From the NCBI GenBank assembly GCA_963803265.1, contig CAWDLZ010000012.1, positions 379,498 through 443,497 on the forward strand: a DNA stretch of 64,000 nucleotides, given 5' to 3'. The notes under the pieces are model-generated. The model worked only from the letters and a program-made list of their open reading frames with translations. It did no database searches and was not told where the DNA came from. The number at the start of each line of letters is the position of its first letter. Position 1 is the stretch's first letter. This document shows positions 35,727 through 44,621 of this stretch, one piece after another. This DNA comes from CAIKMD01 sp963803265 (lineage in GTDB: Bacteria; Pseudomonadota; Alphaproteobacteria; ATCC43930; CGMCC-115725). The translations under genes and the position numbers were made by a program.

Positions 35727-36743
35727 GTGACGAGAAGACATCGGATGGCGGCATTGCTGATGGCGCCGCTCGTCACCGGGTTGTTTGTCGCCGGGGGCAC
35801 GGCGATGGCCGCCGACAAGGTCAGCGTCACCTTCGCCAGCTTCGATGCGCTCTACGCGCCGTACTTCATCGGCATCGAGAAGGGCTATTTCGCGCAACTC
35901 GGGCTCGATGTGAACATGATCCAGGCGGGCGGAGGCACGGCGACGCCGGCGCTCATATCGGGCGACGTGCAGTTCAGCTCGTCTTCCGGCTCCGCCGTGA
36001 GCGCCATCATCAAAGGCGCCAAGCTCAAGGTCGTCATGACATTGGCGGTATCGCTGCCCTGGAAGCTGTGGGCGACGGGTCCCGAGACCAAGAGTCTTCA
36101 GGACCTCAAGGGCAAGCCCGTCGGCATCGAGACGCGCGGCGGGCTCGACGAGCTCGCGACCCGCGCCGCGCTGATGAAGGCCGGCCTGCCACAGGATTGG
36201 GTGGCCTTCACGCCGGTCGGGGTCGGCGGCATTCAGCGCGTCGCCATCATGAAACAGGCCTCGATGCCCGCCATCTTCCTATCCTATATCGAGGAGCGGA
36301 TGGCGCGGGCGAGCGGTGCGCTCAAGAACGGCCACGTGCTGGTCGATTTTCCCAAGGAGATCCAGATACCGTATAACGGCCTCGTGACCAGCGACGACCT
36401 CATCGACAAACATCCGGACGAGGTGGCGCGCTTCGTCGAGGGCGTCGTGATGGCGGTTCGATACATGACGACCTATCGCGACGGCACGCTGCGGGTCTTG
36501 GAGGAATCGGGCGGCGCCATGCCGCCCGATCTCATCGCCGAATCGCTGGGCGACACGATTCCGACCGTCCTTGCCGGCGGCGAGGCGACGCTGGCGGTGC
36601 GCCAGTTCGACCTCACGCTGCGCCGTGCCATCCTCGGCGTCGCCGAGCGCGACGCGCCATCGGTCGAGGCGATGTACGACTATTCCTTCGTCGAGCGGGC
36701 GATTGCCGAATTGAACGCGAAGAATTGGCGGCCGACGGAATGA
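35727..36743 (+). CDS. ABC transporter substrate-binding protein, NMT1/THI5-like
   Basis: A 338-residue periplasmic receptor. The signal peptide (TRRHRMAALLMAPLVTGLFVAGG... ending AMAAD) is followed by APYFIGIEKGYFAQLGLDVNMI, GDVQFSSSSGSAVSAIIKGAKLK and DLKGKPVGIETRGG, the usual NMT1 pattern. The GTG at 35,727 is preferred, with GGGGGAGGA upstream and a charged n-region; ATG 35,745 is the alternative. It is divergent from the UbiD/Rieske operon and probably delivers that operon's substrate. No permease or ATPase is adjacent. Confidence 0.85.
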   Translation: MTRRHRMAALLMAPLVTGLFVAGGTAMAADKVSVTFASFDALYAPYFIGIEKGYFAQLGLDVNMIQAGGGTATPALISGDVQFSSSSGSAVSAIIKGAKLKVVMTLAVSLPWKLWATGPETKSLQDLKGKPVGIETRGGLDELATRAALMKAGLPQDWVAFTPVGVGGIQRVAIMKQASMPAIFLSYIEERMARASGALKNGHVLVDFPKEIQIPYNGLVTSDDLIDKHPDEVARFVEGVVMAVRYMTTYRDGTLRVLEESGGAMPPDLIAESLGDTIPTVLAGGEATLAVRQFDLTLRRAILGVAERDAPSVEAMYDYSFVERAIAELNAKNWRPTE

Positions 36744-36759
36744 CCGCGTTGGAGGCGGC

Positions 36760-37203
36760 ATGCCGATCAAGATGACCGAAGTGATGCGGCGCTTCCTCGA
36801 GCAAGCCTTGGAGGACGGCGCGCCGCCCCTTATCGGCACCGCGACCGCGGGCGGCGATCCGCAGATCAGCCCGAAAGGCACGCTCGCCGTCTATGACGAG
36901 GGGACGCTGTGTTTCTGGGAGCGCAGCTACCGCACCAGCTACGACGCGATCGTGGAGAATCCGCGCGTGATCGTCTATTGCCGAAACCAGGCCCGCGCCA
37001 AGGAGGTGCCGTTTCGCAACGCGGCGCTTCGTTTTCGCGGGGTGGCGCGCATCGCGAGCGACGAAGCCGCGCGCGAGCGCGTGTGGAATTTGTCGCCGCC
37101 GGCCGAGCAGGCGCGAGATCCCGAACGCAAGGGCCTCGCGATCTTGATCCGGGTTGACCGGATCGAAGATCTCGCCGGCCAGGTCATCATGCGGCGCGAT
37201 TAA
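36760..37203 (+). CDS. Pyridoxamine 5'-phosphate oxidase (FMN-binding) family protein
   Basis: A 147-residue split-barrel flavin-binding protein. The pattern ALEDGAPPLIGTATAGGDPQISPKG, then LCFWERSYRTSYDAIVENPRVIVYC, and LRFRGVARI is typical of PNPOx-like proteins that use FMN or F420; the true vitamin B6 enzyme is longer. It starts 16 nt after the substrate-binding protein gene and is likely co-transcribed with it. The redox substrate is unknown. Its end lies 23 nt from the IS1380 element. Confidence 0.85.
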   Translation: MPIKMTEVMRRFLEQALEDGAPPLIGTATAGGDPQISPKGTLAVYDEGTLCFWERSYRTSYDAIVENPRVIVYCRNQARAKEVPFRNAALRFRGVARIASDEAARERVWNLSPPAEQARDPERKGLAILIRVDRIEDLAGQVIMRRD

Positions 37204-37226
37204 GGATCGAGTGGAATGGATCGCGC

Positions 37227-38863
37227 TCTAGCCGTTTGTATTCACGAGCGTAGCGCGATTTTCGGCGCACCACGATTCTTTTGAAGTGTGACAAGGCTGA
37301 TCCATCGCGTTCGTTACGACGCTGATCGGGATTTTATTGGGTCGAGGGCTGGAGGTTGCGGGAAGGGTTCGGCGGGGCACATCGCCCCGTGGGTCATGGT
37401 CCCGCAGCGGCGAAGCGGCCGGCGAGCAGCCGGAAGATCGCTGCGTCCGGGCAAGCTGTCGGCAGCCAGAGGCGAATTCGAGCGGCGCCCTCGACGACGC
37501 GGGCGGCGATCTTGATCAGCCGCAATCGCAGCGTCGTGAACTCGGCCGTTCTCCAAGAGGAACGCTTGGGCGCGGCAGCGCGCAGAGTGAGAAGCAGCCA
37601 ATAAGCCGCCGTGTGCAGGATGAGGCGCATCTGATTGGCCCGCGGGTCACGGCACGACGTACGATCCGAGGCGAGCTGGGCCTTGTGTAGCTTGATGAAG
37701 TTCTCCGCTTGGCCGCGGCCACAGTAGACTGTCTCATAGAGATGCTTGGCGCTGCCCTTGAGCGAGGTGACGACGTAACGGACATCGAGGCCGAGCTTCG
37801 TCGCCTCGATCCGGGCGACGACACGGCGCTGTCTTTGCCAACTCTTGGCGCCGTAACGCAGCGTCGCTCCAGCGGCGCAGCTTCTCGGTTCCGGTCACCG
37901 CGCGCTCGACGCACACCGCGTCGGCAACCGACCGGATCATGCCGGCGAGGCACCGGGTTGCCGCCGAAGCCGAAGATGTAGCCAATCCCATTGGCTTCGC
38001 ACCAATCCATCGCCTTGACTCGACCGTAGTGGCTGTCACCGCGCACCAGGATGTTGACCTTCGGCCAGTGCCGGCGAATGCGGGCAATGACATGCTTCAG
38101 GATCGTGCGCACTTCGATCCCGCCCGGCGTCTTGCCGCTGCGCAGGATGACGGCAACGGGCTTGCCGCTCGTCCCCTCGTAGATATGGATCGGCAGGAAG
38201 CAGCGTTCGTCGTAATGCGCGTTGAACAGCGATAACTGCTGCCGGCCATGCACCGCGTCGAAGGTGTCGTCGATGTCGAGAATAATCGAAGCCGGCGCCC
38301 GCGCGTAACTGGCACAGAACTGATCCACCAGCGCCAGCATCAGTCGCGCGATCTCGATCCGCGACGGCGCATTCTCCAACCGCGACATGGTCGGTTGCGC
38401 GCACAGCGCCTCGCCGCTTCCCGGTGCTCGGCCCACCGCCATCTTGAATACCGGGTCGTCCCGCAGTTTGTTGCAGTCGTTGGCGTCCTCGTACCCCGCC
38501 GCGATCGCAAACATCCGAAGCCGCAGCATCTCCTCGACCGTGTGATCGATGCGATCGGAATCACGGCGATCCTTCAGGCAGGTCGCGAGGCGCGCTGCAA
38601 CGCCCAGATGCCGCTCGACCCCGCGCAGCAGCAGCACGCCCGCATCCGACGACAGCATCCCGCCGTCGAAAGCTACGCTCACTTTCTTGCGGCAAATCGC
38701 TGGCAGGGAAAACGGCAGGAGGTTATCTTTGTTCATGGCGGATGTGGCGCTCCGTGATCGCGGCTTCGACTCTGTCCTGACAACAGAATCATGCTCGCAA
38801 TCAGCGGCTTACGCTACATCCGCCAGCCTACAATCGCTCCCGTCGTGAATAAGGCGGGCTAGG
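37227..38863 (-). mobile_element. IS1380-family insertion sequence, copy 1
   Basis: A 1637-nt element almost identical to the one at 51,578-53,212. Its imperfect terminal inverted repeats are CTAGCCGTTTGTATTCACGA at the left and, as reverse complement at the right, CTAGCCCGCCTTATTCACGA. It carries one transposase gene on the minus strand. Relative to copy 2 there are two single-base insertions (near 37,865 and 37,950) and at least one substitution (Ala for Ser in the transposase). No direct target repeat is visible at the flanks (CGCGC left, TGTGAG right). The right end directly abuts an IS481-type remnant. Confidence 0.9.
37394..38736 (-). pseudogene. IS1380-family transposase, frameshifted
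   Basis: Same protein as the 446-residue transposase of copy 2, but two extra bases (near 37,950 and 37,865) put the middle out of frame after GIGYIFGFGGNPV. The N-terminal part is intact: FDGGMLSSDAGVLLLRGVERHLG, the first catalytic aspartate region IILDIDDTFDAVHG and the second ILVRGDSHYGR. If the shifts are real, this copy cannot move by itself but could be mobilised by copy 2. They may equally be assembly errors. Confidence 0.8.
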
Positions 38864-39019
38864 TGTGAGCTTTCAATAGGTTGTCCATCCGGCTCGGACC
38901 GGGGAAGCTGAGGTTGCTGAGACTTCAGAGTTCCCAGGAGGAGCCGGATGAACGTCCATAAGAATGCCCGCCTGACGGCGCGCGGTCGAGAGGCGATGGT
39001 GCGAGCCCTGATATCATAA
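38864..39019 (+). mobile_element. IS481-type element remnant (left end and transposase N-terminus)
   Basis: Directly after the IS1380 end, TGTGAGCTTTCAATAGGTTG looks like an IS481-family terminal repeat, followed by a leader with CAGGAGGAGCC and a 23-codon frame (38,948-39,019) starting MNVHKNARLTARGREAMVRA. This is the N-terminus of IS481-type transposases (which usually continue into a helix-turn-helix and DDE domain); here it stops at TAA and the rest of the element is missing before yqgE. It is therefore a truncated relic, partly overwritten by later rearrangement. Confidence 0.65.
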
Positions 39020-39091
39020 GGCTACCGAGACGCAAGCGGTAGCTCGCGGGCTTCGATCCAGCCCCGATTTATGAGTTCGCGGCCGCGCCTG

Positions 39092-39652
39092 TCACGCGTG
39101 GCCGGAATCGCCCGACAGCGCGAAGGGATCGACGCCGAGCTTGCCGATCGCGCGCCGCCACTTGTCGTCGAAGCCCGGCCCGAAGACGAGCTCGTCGTCG
39201 GCGGCGACGTGAAGCCAGCCATTGGCCTGGATCTCGGCATCGAGCTGCCCCGGTCCCCAACCGGCATAGCCCAGCGCCAAGAGCGAGCGGCGCGGGCCAA
39301 CGCCCTTGGCGATCGCGCGCAAGATTTCGAGAGTCGCGGTCAGCCCGATGCCGCCCTCGACGACCACGGTGGCCTCCTCGGTGTAATCGACCGAATGCAG
39401 CACGAAGCCGCGCCCGGCCTCGACCGGTCCGCCGAAATGAATCGGCGCGCCGCCGAAGCCCTGTGCGGCGACGCCGAGCTGCTTCAATACGTCGGCCAGC
39501 GAGAGTTCCTCGATGATCTTGTTGAGGACGAGCCCCATCGCGCCATCGGCATTGTGCGCGCACATGAAGATCACCGCGCGCGTGAAGCGCGGATCCTGCA
39601 TCTGCGGCATGGCGATGAGCAACTGTCCTGAAAGCGAGGTCGCGGCCGGCAT
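39092..39652 (-). CDS. YqgE/AlgH family protein
   Basis: A 186-residue protein of the YqgE/AlgH (UPF0301) family. The N-terminal block LSGQLLIAMPQMQDPRFTRAVIFMCAHNADGAMGLVLNK is the family hallmark, followed by PIHFGGPVEAGRGFVLHS and ALGYAGWGPGQLDAEI. AlgH was first linked to alginate regulation in Pseudomonas, but the molecular function is unresolved. ATG 39,652 is used. The gene is divergent from the DsbD-like gene (112 nt apart) and its 3' end sits ~70 nt from an IS481 remnant; it looks intact. Confidence 0.9.
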   Translation of the reverse strand: MPAATSLSGQLLIAMPQMQDPRFTRAVIFMCAHNADGAMGLVLNKIIEELSLADVLKQLGVAAQGFGGAPIHFGGPVEAGRGFVLHSVDYTEEATVVVEGGIGLTATLEILRAIAKGVGPRRSLLALGYAGWGPGQLDAEIQANGWLHVAADDELVFGPGFDDKWRRAIGKLGVDPFALSGDSGHA

Positions 39653-39763
39653 GGGTTTCTCCGCCCTTTGAGATAGGCGCCGCCCGCGCGGCTTGCAAGC
39701 GCGGCCGCAGCCTAGCGATTTTGTGACCCCGCCGCCCCTTGGGCGGCCTATATAAGGGGCGCG

Positions 39764-41819
39764 ATGAACCGGGCGTGGATCGGACTTTTCTTGGGAATGC
39801 TGGCGCTTCTGGCGCCTGCGGCTGCGCGCGCCGATGCCGCCTCGCCATGGTTCGAGACCGACCAGGGCAGGGTGCGGCTGATCGCGGCGGCGCCGTCGGT
39901 GGACGGCGCGGATCGCCTGCTCCTCGGCCTCGAATTCCAGCTCCAGCCGCATTGGAAGATTTATTGGCGCTCGCCGGGCGATGCCGGATATCCGCCCGAT
40001 CTCGACTGGGCCGGCTCGCAGAACCTCGCCGCGGCCCAACTGTCCTGGCCCGCGCCCGAGCGCTTCTCGGTGCTCGGCCTCGAAACCGTCGGCTATAGCG
40101 GCGCGGTGGTATTGCCGATCGTAGCCAGCCTCGATCATGCGGGCGCGGCGCTGCGCCTCAGGGCGGCGCTGCATTATCTCACCTGCAACGAGATTTGCGT
40201 GCCCTATGAAACCACGCTCGCGCTCGATGTTCCGGCGGACGCGGCGCAAGGTCCCGGCTACGCCGCGCTGATCGCGCAATATCAGGCGCAGGTGCCGAAG
40301 GACGGCAGCGCGGCCGGAATCGATCTCGTCGGCGCCGTCTTGCGCTGGGGCAGCGCGCCGGTGCTGGAGCTGCGGGTCTCCAGCGGCACGCCGCTGGCCG
40401 CGCCGGATGCATTCTTCGAATCCGGGCAGCAAGTGGCGTTCGGCGCGCCGCGCGTCGAGGTAAAGGGCGCGGGCGAAACCGTATTGCGCGTGCCGGTCAG
40501 CGGCGATTGGCCTCGGCTCCTCGGCGAAAACCTCGCCGTGACGCTGGTCGATGGCCCGCGCGCGATAACCGGCACGGTCGTGCCCGTGCGCGGCCCCGAC
40601 GTCGTCGATCTGCCCACTCTGGCGGCGATGCTCGGCCTGGCCTTGTTGGGCGGCCTCATTCTCAATCTCATGCCTTGCGTGCTGCCGGTGGTGGCGCTGA
40701 AGCTGCTCGCCGCCCTGCCCGATCGAAGCCACGACGCCGCCGCGGTGCGGCGTGGCCTGCTCGCGACCGCCGCGGGCGTCATGCTGTCTTTCCTGGTGCT
40801 GGCCCTTGCCAGCGTCGGGCTGAAGGCTGCCGGAGTCGCGGTCGGCTGGGGCGTGCAGTTCCAGGACCCGCGATTCCTCGTCTTTCTCACCGTGGTGCTC
40901 GTCGCTCTTCGCCTGCGATCTCTGGGGCTTCTTCGCGCTGCCGGTGCCGCGCTTGGTCGCCGCGCGGGCCGAGCGCGGCGCCCTCGGCAATCTCGCCACC
41001 GGCGCCTTCGCGACCCTGCTCGCGACGCCATGCTCGGCGCCTTTTCTCGGCACCGCGATAGGCTTCGCTCTCGCCGCCGGTCCGCGCGAGATCGTCGCGA
41101 TCTTCCTCGCCCTCGGCCTCGGCATGGCGTCGCCCTATCTGCTGGTGGCGGCGGTTCCGCCGCTCGCCCGGCGGCTGCCGCGGCCCGGCAAGTGGATGAT
41201 CCATCTGCGCCACGCGCTCGGATTTCTCCTCGCCGGCAGCGCGGCGTGGCTGGTCGCGGTGCTGGGCGCCGAGATCGGCACGGGGGCGGCGCTGGCCGTC
41301 TCAGTGCTGATGATCTGCGCCGGCGCCGCGCTGGCCCGCTTGCGCGATCCCGGACCGCGCTGGTCGACCGTCGCGGTCGCGTTGGCGGCCGCGCTGCTGG
41401 TGCCCATTTTCGCGCCGCCGCCGCGTGCGGCCGAGACGGCGAGCGGCCCGTGGCGGAAATTCGACGCTGCCGCGATCGGCGGCTTGGTGCGCGACGGCCG
41501 GGTCGTGCTGGTCGACGTCACCGCCGACTGGTGCCTCACTTGCAAGGCGAACGAGCGGCTCGTGCTCGATTCCGGCCCGGTGCGCGCGGCGCTGGCGCGG
41601 CCCCAGGTGGTGGCGATGCGCGCCGACTGGACCCGGCCCGATGCCGCCATCGCCGCCTATCTCAACCACTTCGGACGCTATGGCATCCCGTTCAACGCGG
41701 TCTATGGCCCGGCCGCGCCCAGCGGCATCGCCTTGCCCGAGCTGCTCACCCAAAACACGGTGACGGCGGCGCTCGAGGAAGCCACCGGGTCGCCCAATCC
41801 CGCATCCGCCGACAGGTGA
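39764..41819 (+). CDS. DsbD/ScsB-like thiol:disulfide interchange protein, one frameshift
   Basis: Membrane protein that carries electrons from the cytoplasm to periplasmic thiol proteins, about 685 residues when corrected. In order: signal peptide; an N-terminal periplasmic domain (CNEICVPYETTLALDVP holds a Cys pair); a membrane domain starting PTLAAMLGLALLGGLILNLMPCVLPV with the MPCVLP cysteine and a second cysteine in ATPCSAPFLGT; and a C-terminal thioredoxin domain with the active site ADWCLTCKAN. The frame changes near 40,908 by one base, before FACDLWGFFALP. This layout fits ScsB-type proteins. A peroxiredoxin gene follows 58 nt later. Confidence 0.88.
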
Positions 41820-41877
41820 TTTTTCCGGCTTGACCGGCTATCCTGAAATCAACGTCCACAAAGCCGAGGAGGCGAGC

Positions 41878-42360
41878 ATGACGATTGCAGTTGGCGAAAA
41901 GATCCCCGCGGGCAAGCTCAAGACCATGACGGCCGAGGGACCCAAGGACATTTCCACGGACGAGATTTTCAACGGCAAGAAGGTGGTGCTGTTCGCCGTG
42001 CCGGGGGCCTTCACCCCGACCTGCTCGGCCAAGCATCTGCCCGGCTTCGTCGAAAAGGCGGCTCAGATCAAGGCCAAGGGCGTCGATACCGTCGCCTGCG
42101 TCGCGGTCAACGACGCCTTCGTCATGGGCGCCTGGGGCAAGGCCCAGAACACCGATGGCAAGGTCCTGATGCTCGCCGACGGCGCCGCCGCCTTCACCAA
42201 GCAACTGGGCCTCGATCTCGACCTCAGCGGCCCGGGCATGGGCATACGCTCGAAGCGCTATGCGATGATCGTGGACAATGGCGTCGTGAAGGCGCTCAAC
42301 GTCGAGGCGCCGGGCGCGTTCGAAGTCTCGAGCGCCGACGCGATCCTGCGGGCTTTGTAG
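41878..42360 (+). CDS. Peroxiredoxin, Prx5-like
   Basis: A 160-residue thiol peroxidase that reduces H2O2 and alkyl hydroperoxides. The peroxidatic cysteine is residue 49 in VPGAFTPTCSAKHLPGF, and GPGMGIRSKRYAMIVDNGVVKAL is the typical Prx5 C-terminal stretch. GAGGAGG precedes the ATG at the right distance. It lies 58 nt after the DsbD-like reductase and is convergent with rnhA, the common arrangement beside thrB-rnhA in alphaproteobacteria. Confidence 0.93.
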   Translation: MTIAVGEKIPAGKLKTMTAEGPKDISTDEIFNGKKVVLFAVPGAFTPTCSAKHLPGFVEKAAQIKAKGVDTVACVAVNDAFVMGAWGKAQNTDGKVLMLADGAAAFTKQLGLDLDLSGPGMGIRSKRYAMIVDNGVVKALNVEAPGAFEVSSADAILRAL

Positions 42361-42388
42361 GTTTTTTCGCTCGCGCGACCGAGACCCC

Positions 42389-42439
42389 GCGCCGCTGTGA
42401 CGCGGCGCCCGAGAGGGTTCGATCGTAAAGCGATCGAAC
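42389..42439. terminator. Two stem-loops between convergent prx and rnhA
   Basis: GCGCCGC-TGTGAC-GCGGCGC (42,389-42,408) and GTTCGATCG-TAAAG-CGATCGAAC (42,417-42,439) are perfect 7-bp and 9-bp stems. They lie in the 118-nt gap between two genes that end towards each other. A T-run follows the prx stop codon directly (42,361-42,367), but neither stem has a T-tail, so Rho-independent activity is uncertain. Confidence 0.45.
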
Positions 42440-42478
42440 GGGGTGTCCCCGCCAACCCAGCTCGCGCGAGCGCGACGA

Positions 42479-42922
42479 CTAAATCCCCCGCGCTTGCTCG
42501 ACCCCTTGCCGGGCAAGCGCGTCGGCGCGCTCGTTGCCGTCATGGCCGGAATGGCCCCTGACCCAGCGCCACTCGACGCGGTGCCGCTCCAGCGCCGCGT
42601 CGAGCCGCTGCCACAGATCGACGTTCTTGACCGGCTTCCTGGCCGCGGTCTTCCAGCCGTTTTTCTTCCAGTTGTGGATGTAGCGGGTGATGCCGTCGCG
42701 CAAGTAGAGGCTGTCGGTGTGAAGCCGCACCGTGCTCGGCCGCTTCAAGGCCTCGAGCGCCGCGATCGCCGCCATCAGCTCCATGCGGTTGTTGGTGCTC
42801 GGATTGGCGGAGCCGAACAGTTCTTTCTCGTGGCCCTCGGCGATCAGGATCGCGCCCCAGCCGCCCGGTCCTGGGTTGCCGCTGCAGGCGCCGTCGGTAT
42901 AGATATCGATCGTGGCCGTCAC
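42479..42922 (-). CDS. rnhA: Ribonuclease HI
   Basis: A 147-residue enzyme that cleaves the RNA strand of RNA-DNA hybrids. The active-site carboxylates are visible: Asp10 in IYTDGACSGNPGPGGWG, the glutamate in NNRMELMAAI, the aspartate in LHTDSLYLRDGI, and the late GHSGHDGNERADALA with His and Asp. The start GTG at 42,922 overlaps the thrB stop (GTGA), giving translational coupling and matching the usual alphaproteobacterial thrB-rnhA order. Confidence 0.95.
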   Translation of the reverse strand: MTATIDIYTDGACSGNPGPGGWGAILIAEGHEKELFGSANPSTNNRMELMAAIAALEALKRPSTVRLHTDSLYLRDGITRYIHNWKKNGWKTAARKPVKNVDLWQRLDAALERHRVEWRWVRGHSGHDGNERADALARQGVEQARGI

Positions 42923-43884
42923 GGGTCGAGCCCGTAGGCGCCGGTCTGCGCGATGCCGCGGTGAAAGCGCAGCTTCTTCAGATATTCGAGCAGGTTCTTG
43001 GGCCTGACCAGGGCTCCGGCGGGCTGGTTGAGCCGGTCGTAAAGCCGCGTCAGCAGGAAGCGCAGCGCGCTGCCGCGCGCCAGCACGGGGATGGCGTCGA
43101 ACTCGGCCCGGCTCATCGCGTGCCCGGCGCGGTAATTCGCCAATAAGAGGCGCGCCTTGGTGACATTGAAGCCGCCATCGGCCTCGAAGCACCAGGCGTT
43201 GAGGCAGATCGCCAAATCATAGGCGAAGAAATCGTTGCAGGCGAAATAGAAGTCGATCAGGCCCGAGACCGTTTCGCCGCGAAAGAAGACGTTATCGGGA
43301 AAGAGATCGGCATGGATCACGCCCTGCGGCAGATCGTGCGGCCAGATCTGCTCGAGCGCGGCCAGCTCGGCGCCCAGCTCGGCGGCGAGCCCGGGTTGGA
43401 TCTCGTCGGCGCGCGGCCGGCAATCCTCGTAGAGCCGCCGCCAGCCGGCCACCGAGAGGTCGTTGGCGCGCCGCAGCGGAAAATCCGCGACCGCCTGGTG
43501 CAGCCGGGCGAGCGCCGCGCCGACGCCGGCGCAGTGATAGGGCTCGATGCGACGCGGCGACAGCCCGTCCAGAAAGCTCACGATCGCGGCCGGCCGGCCG
43601 CACAGAGACCGCAGCGCCTTGCCGTCGCGGCCATGGACCGGAGTCGGGCAGGCCACCCCTTTCTTCGCGAGGTGGCCCATCAGCGCCAGGAAGAAGGGCA
43701 GGTCGGCGGGGGTCACGCGCCGCTCGTAGAGCGTGAGGATGTAGCTGCCGGAATCGGTGCGCAGCAGATAGTTGGAATTCTCGACGCCCTCGGCGATGCC
43801 CTTGAAGGAAAGCGGCTCGCCCAGCGCGTAGTCGGCGAGGAAGGCCTTGAGCTCGTCGTCGGGAACGTCGGTATAGACGGCCAT
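42919..43884 (-). CDS. thrB: Homoserine kinase (APH-fold type)
   Basis: A 321-residue homoserine kinase of the aminoglycoside-phosphotransferase fold, which phosphorylates homoserine on the way to threonine. Seen are GVENSNYLLRTDSGSYILTLYE (nucleotide/lysine region), VIHADLFPDNVFF (the Brenner-type catalytic motif HxDLxxxN) and GLIDFYFACNDFFAYDLAI. ATG 43,884 gives the family N-terminus MAVYTDVPDDELKAFL. The neighbouring ispH found upstream in many alphaproteobacteria is not here; a divergent lipoprotein gene takes that place. Confidence 0.94.
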   Translation of the reverse strand: MAVYTDVPDDELKAFLADYALGEPLSFKGIAEGVENSNYLLRTDSGSYILTLYERRVTPADLPFFLALMGHLAKKGVACPTPVHGRDGKALRSLCGRPAAIVSFLDGLSPRRIEPYHCAGVGAALARLHQAVADFPLRRANDLSVAGWRRLYEDCRPRADEIQPGLAAELGAELAALEQIWPHDLPQGVIHADLFPDNVFFRGETVSGLIDFYFACNDFFAYDLAICLNAWCFEADGGFNVTKARLLLANYRAGHAMSRAEFDAIPVLARGSALRFLLTRLYDRLNQPAGALVRPKNLLEYLKKLRFHRGIAQTGAYGLDP

Positions 43885-44002
43885 CGCGTTACCACGCCAG
43901 AGCGGCCGACGCTTGTGCCCTGCGCACGCGTCGAATAAAGTCCGAGCCGGCTTCTGCCGCAAGGCAGCAAGGTAGTGCAGCGGCACAGCGCAAGGAAGAG
44001 CG

Positions 44003-44557
44003 ATGAACCGAATAAGGAGAGCGCCACGCGCCCAGGCCCTTGCCCTTGCGAGCCTGGCCGCGCTTGTCCTCTCCGGATGCTCGAATTTCGGCACGAATGT
44101 CGGCAGCTTCACCTGTCCGGCCACGACCACCGTGCCGGATTTGCAAACCATCGCCGCGCTGCCCTCCGACGTCACCGACGCGGCCCAGGCCGACCCGGAC
44201 AGAATTCCCAGCGCGGCCAAGATCGACTTGGTCACGTCGCATTGCGCCAAGGAAACCGGCGGGATCGAGAGCGACGTCACGATCAACTTTACGTTGATGC
44301 GCAGAACGCTCGCCGTCCGGCACGTTGACGTGCCCTACTTCGTCGCCCTCGCCGACAGCACCGGCAATATCCTCGGCAAGCGCGAATTCAACCTCGGCGG
44401 CGATTTTTCCGGCGACACCGACACCACCGCGACGACCGGCAAAGTCACCATGCATCTCCCCTTGAAGAACCTTCAGCTTGGCAATGTCTATACCATCATC
44501 GTCGGCTTCCAATTGAATCAGGCCCAGCTCGACTTCAACCGTGCCCATCTGCCGTGA
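44003..44557 (+). CDS. Hypothetical lipoprotein
   Basis: A 184-residue secreted protein with a lipoprotein signal: basic start (MNRIRRAPRAQ), hydrophobic core and lipobox LVLSGC at about residues 22-27. The mature part has DLVTSHCAKETGGIESDVTINFTL and a beta-rich C-terminus, DTDTTATTGKVTMHLPLKNLQLGNVYTI. No family is recognised. It is divergent from thrB and lies 64 nt before the KirBac gene, possibly in the same transcript. Location is probably the inner leaflet of the outer membrane. Confidence 0.82.
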   Translation: MNRIRRAPRAQALALASLAALVLSGCSNFGTNVGSFTCPATTTVPDLQTIAALPSDVTDAAQADPDRIPSAAKIDLVTSHCAKETGGIESDVTINFTLMRRTLAVRHVDVPYFVALADSTGNILGKREFNLGGDFSGDTDTTATTGKVTMHLPLKNLQLGNVYTIIVGFQLNQAQLDFNRAHLP

Positions 44558-44621
44558 GGCGAGCGCACGGCATGGATTCCAGCCGAGATCCAGAGGCATG
44601 CCGGGCGGAGACGAGCGCGCG

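Noticed and set aside
39092..41125. A long minus-strand frame extending yqgE upstream to 677 codons
   Set aside because: Only the last 186 codons match YqgE; the upstream part is antisense to the DsbD-like gene and compositionally random.
42389..42439. A riboswitch between prx and rnhA
   Set aside because: Both genes end here, so no leader is available; the hairpins fit a convergent terminator region better.
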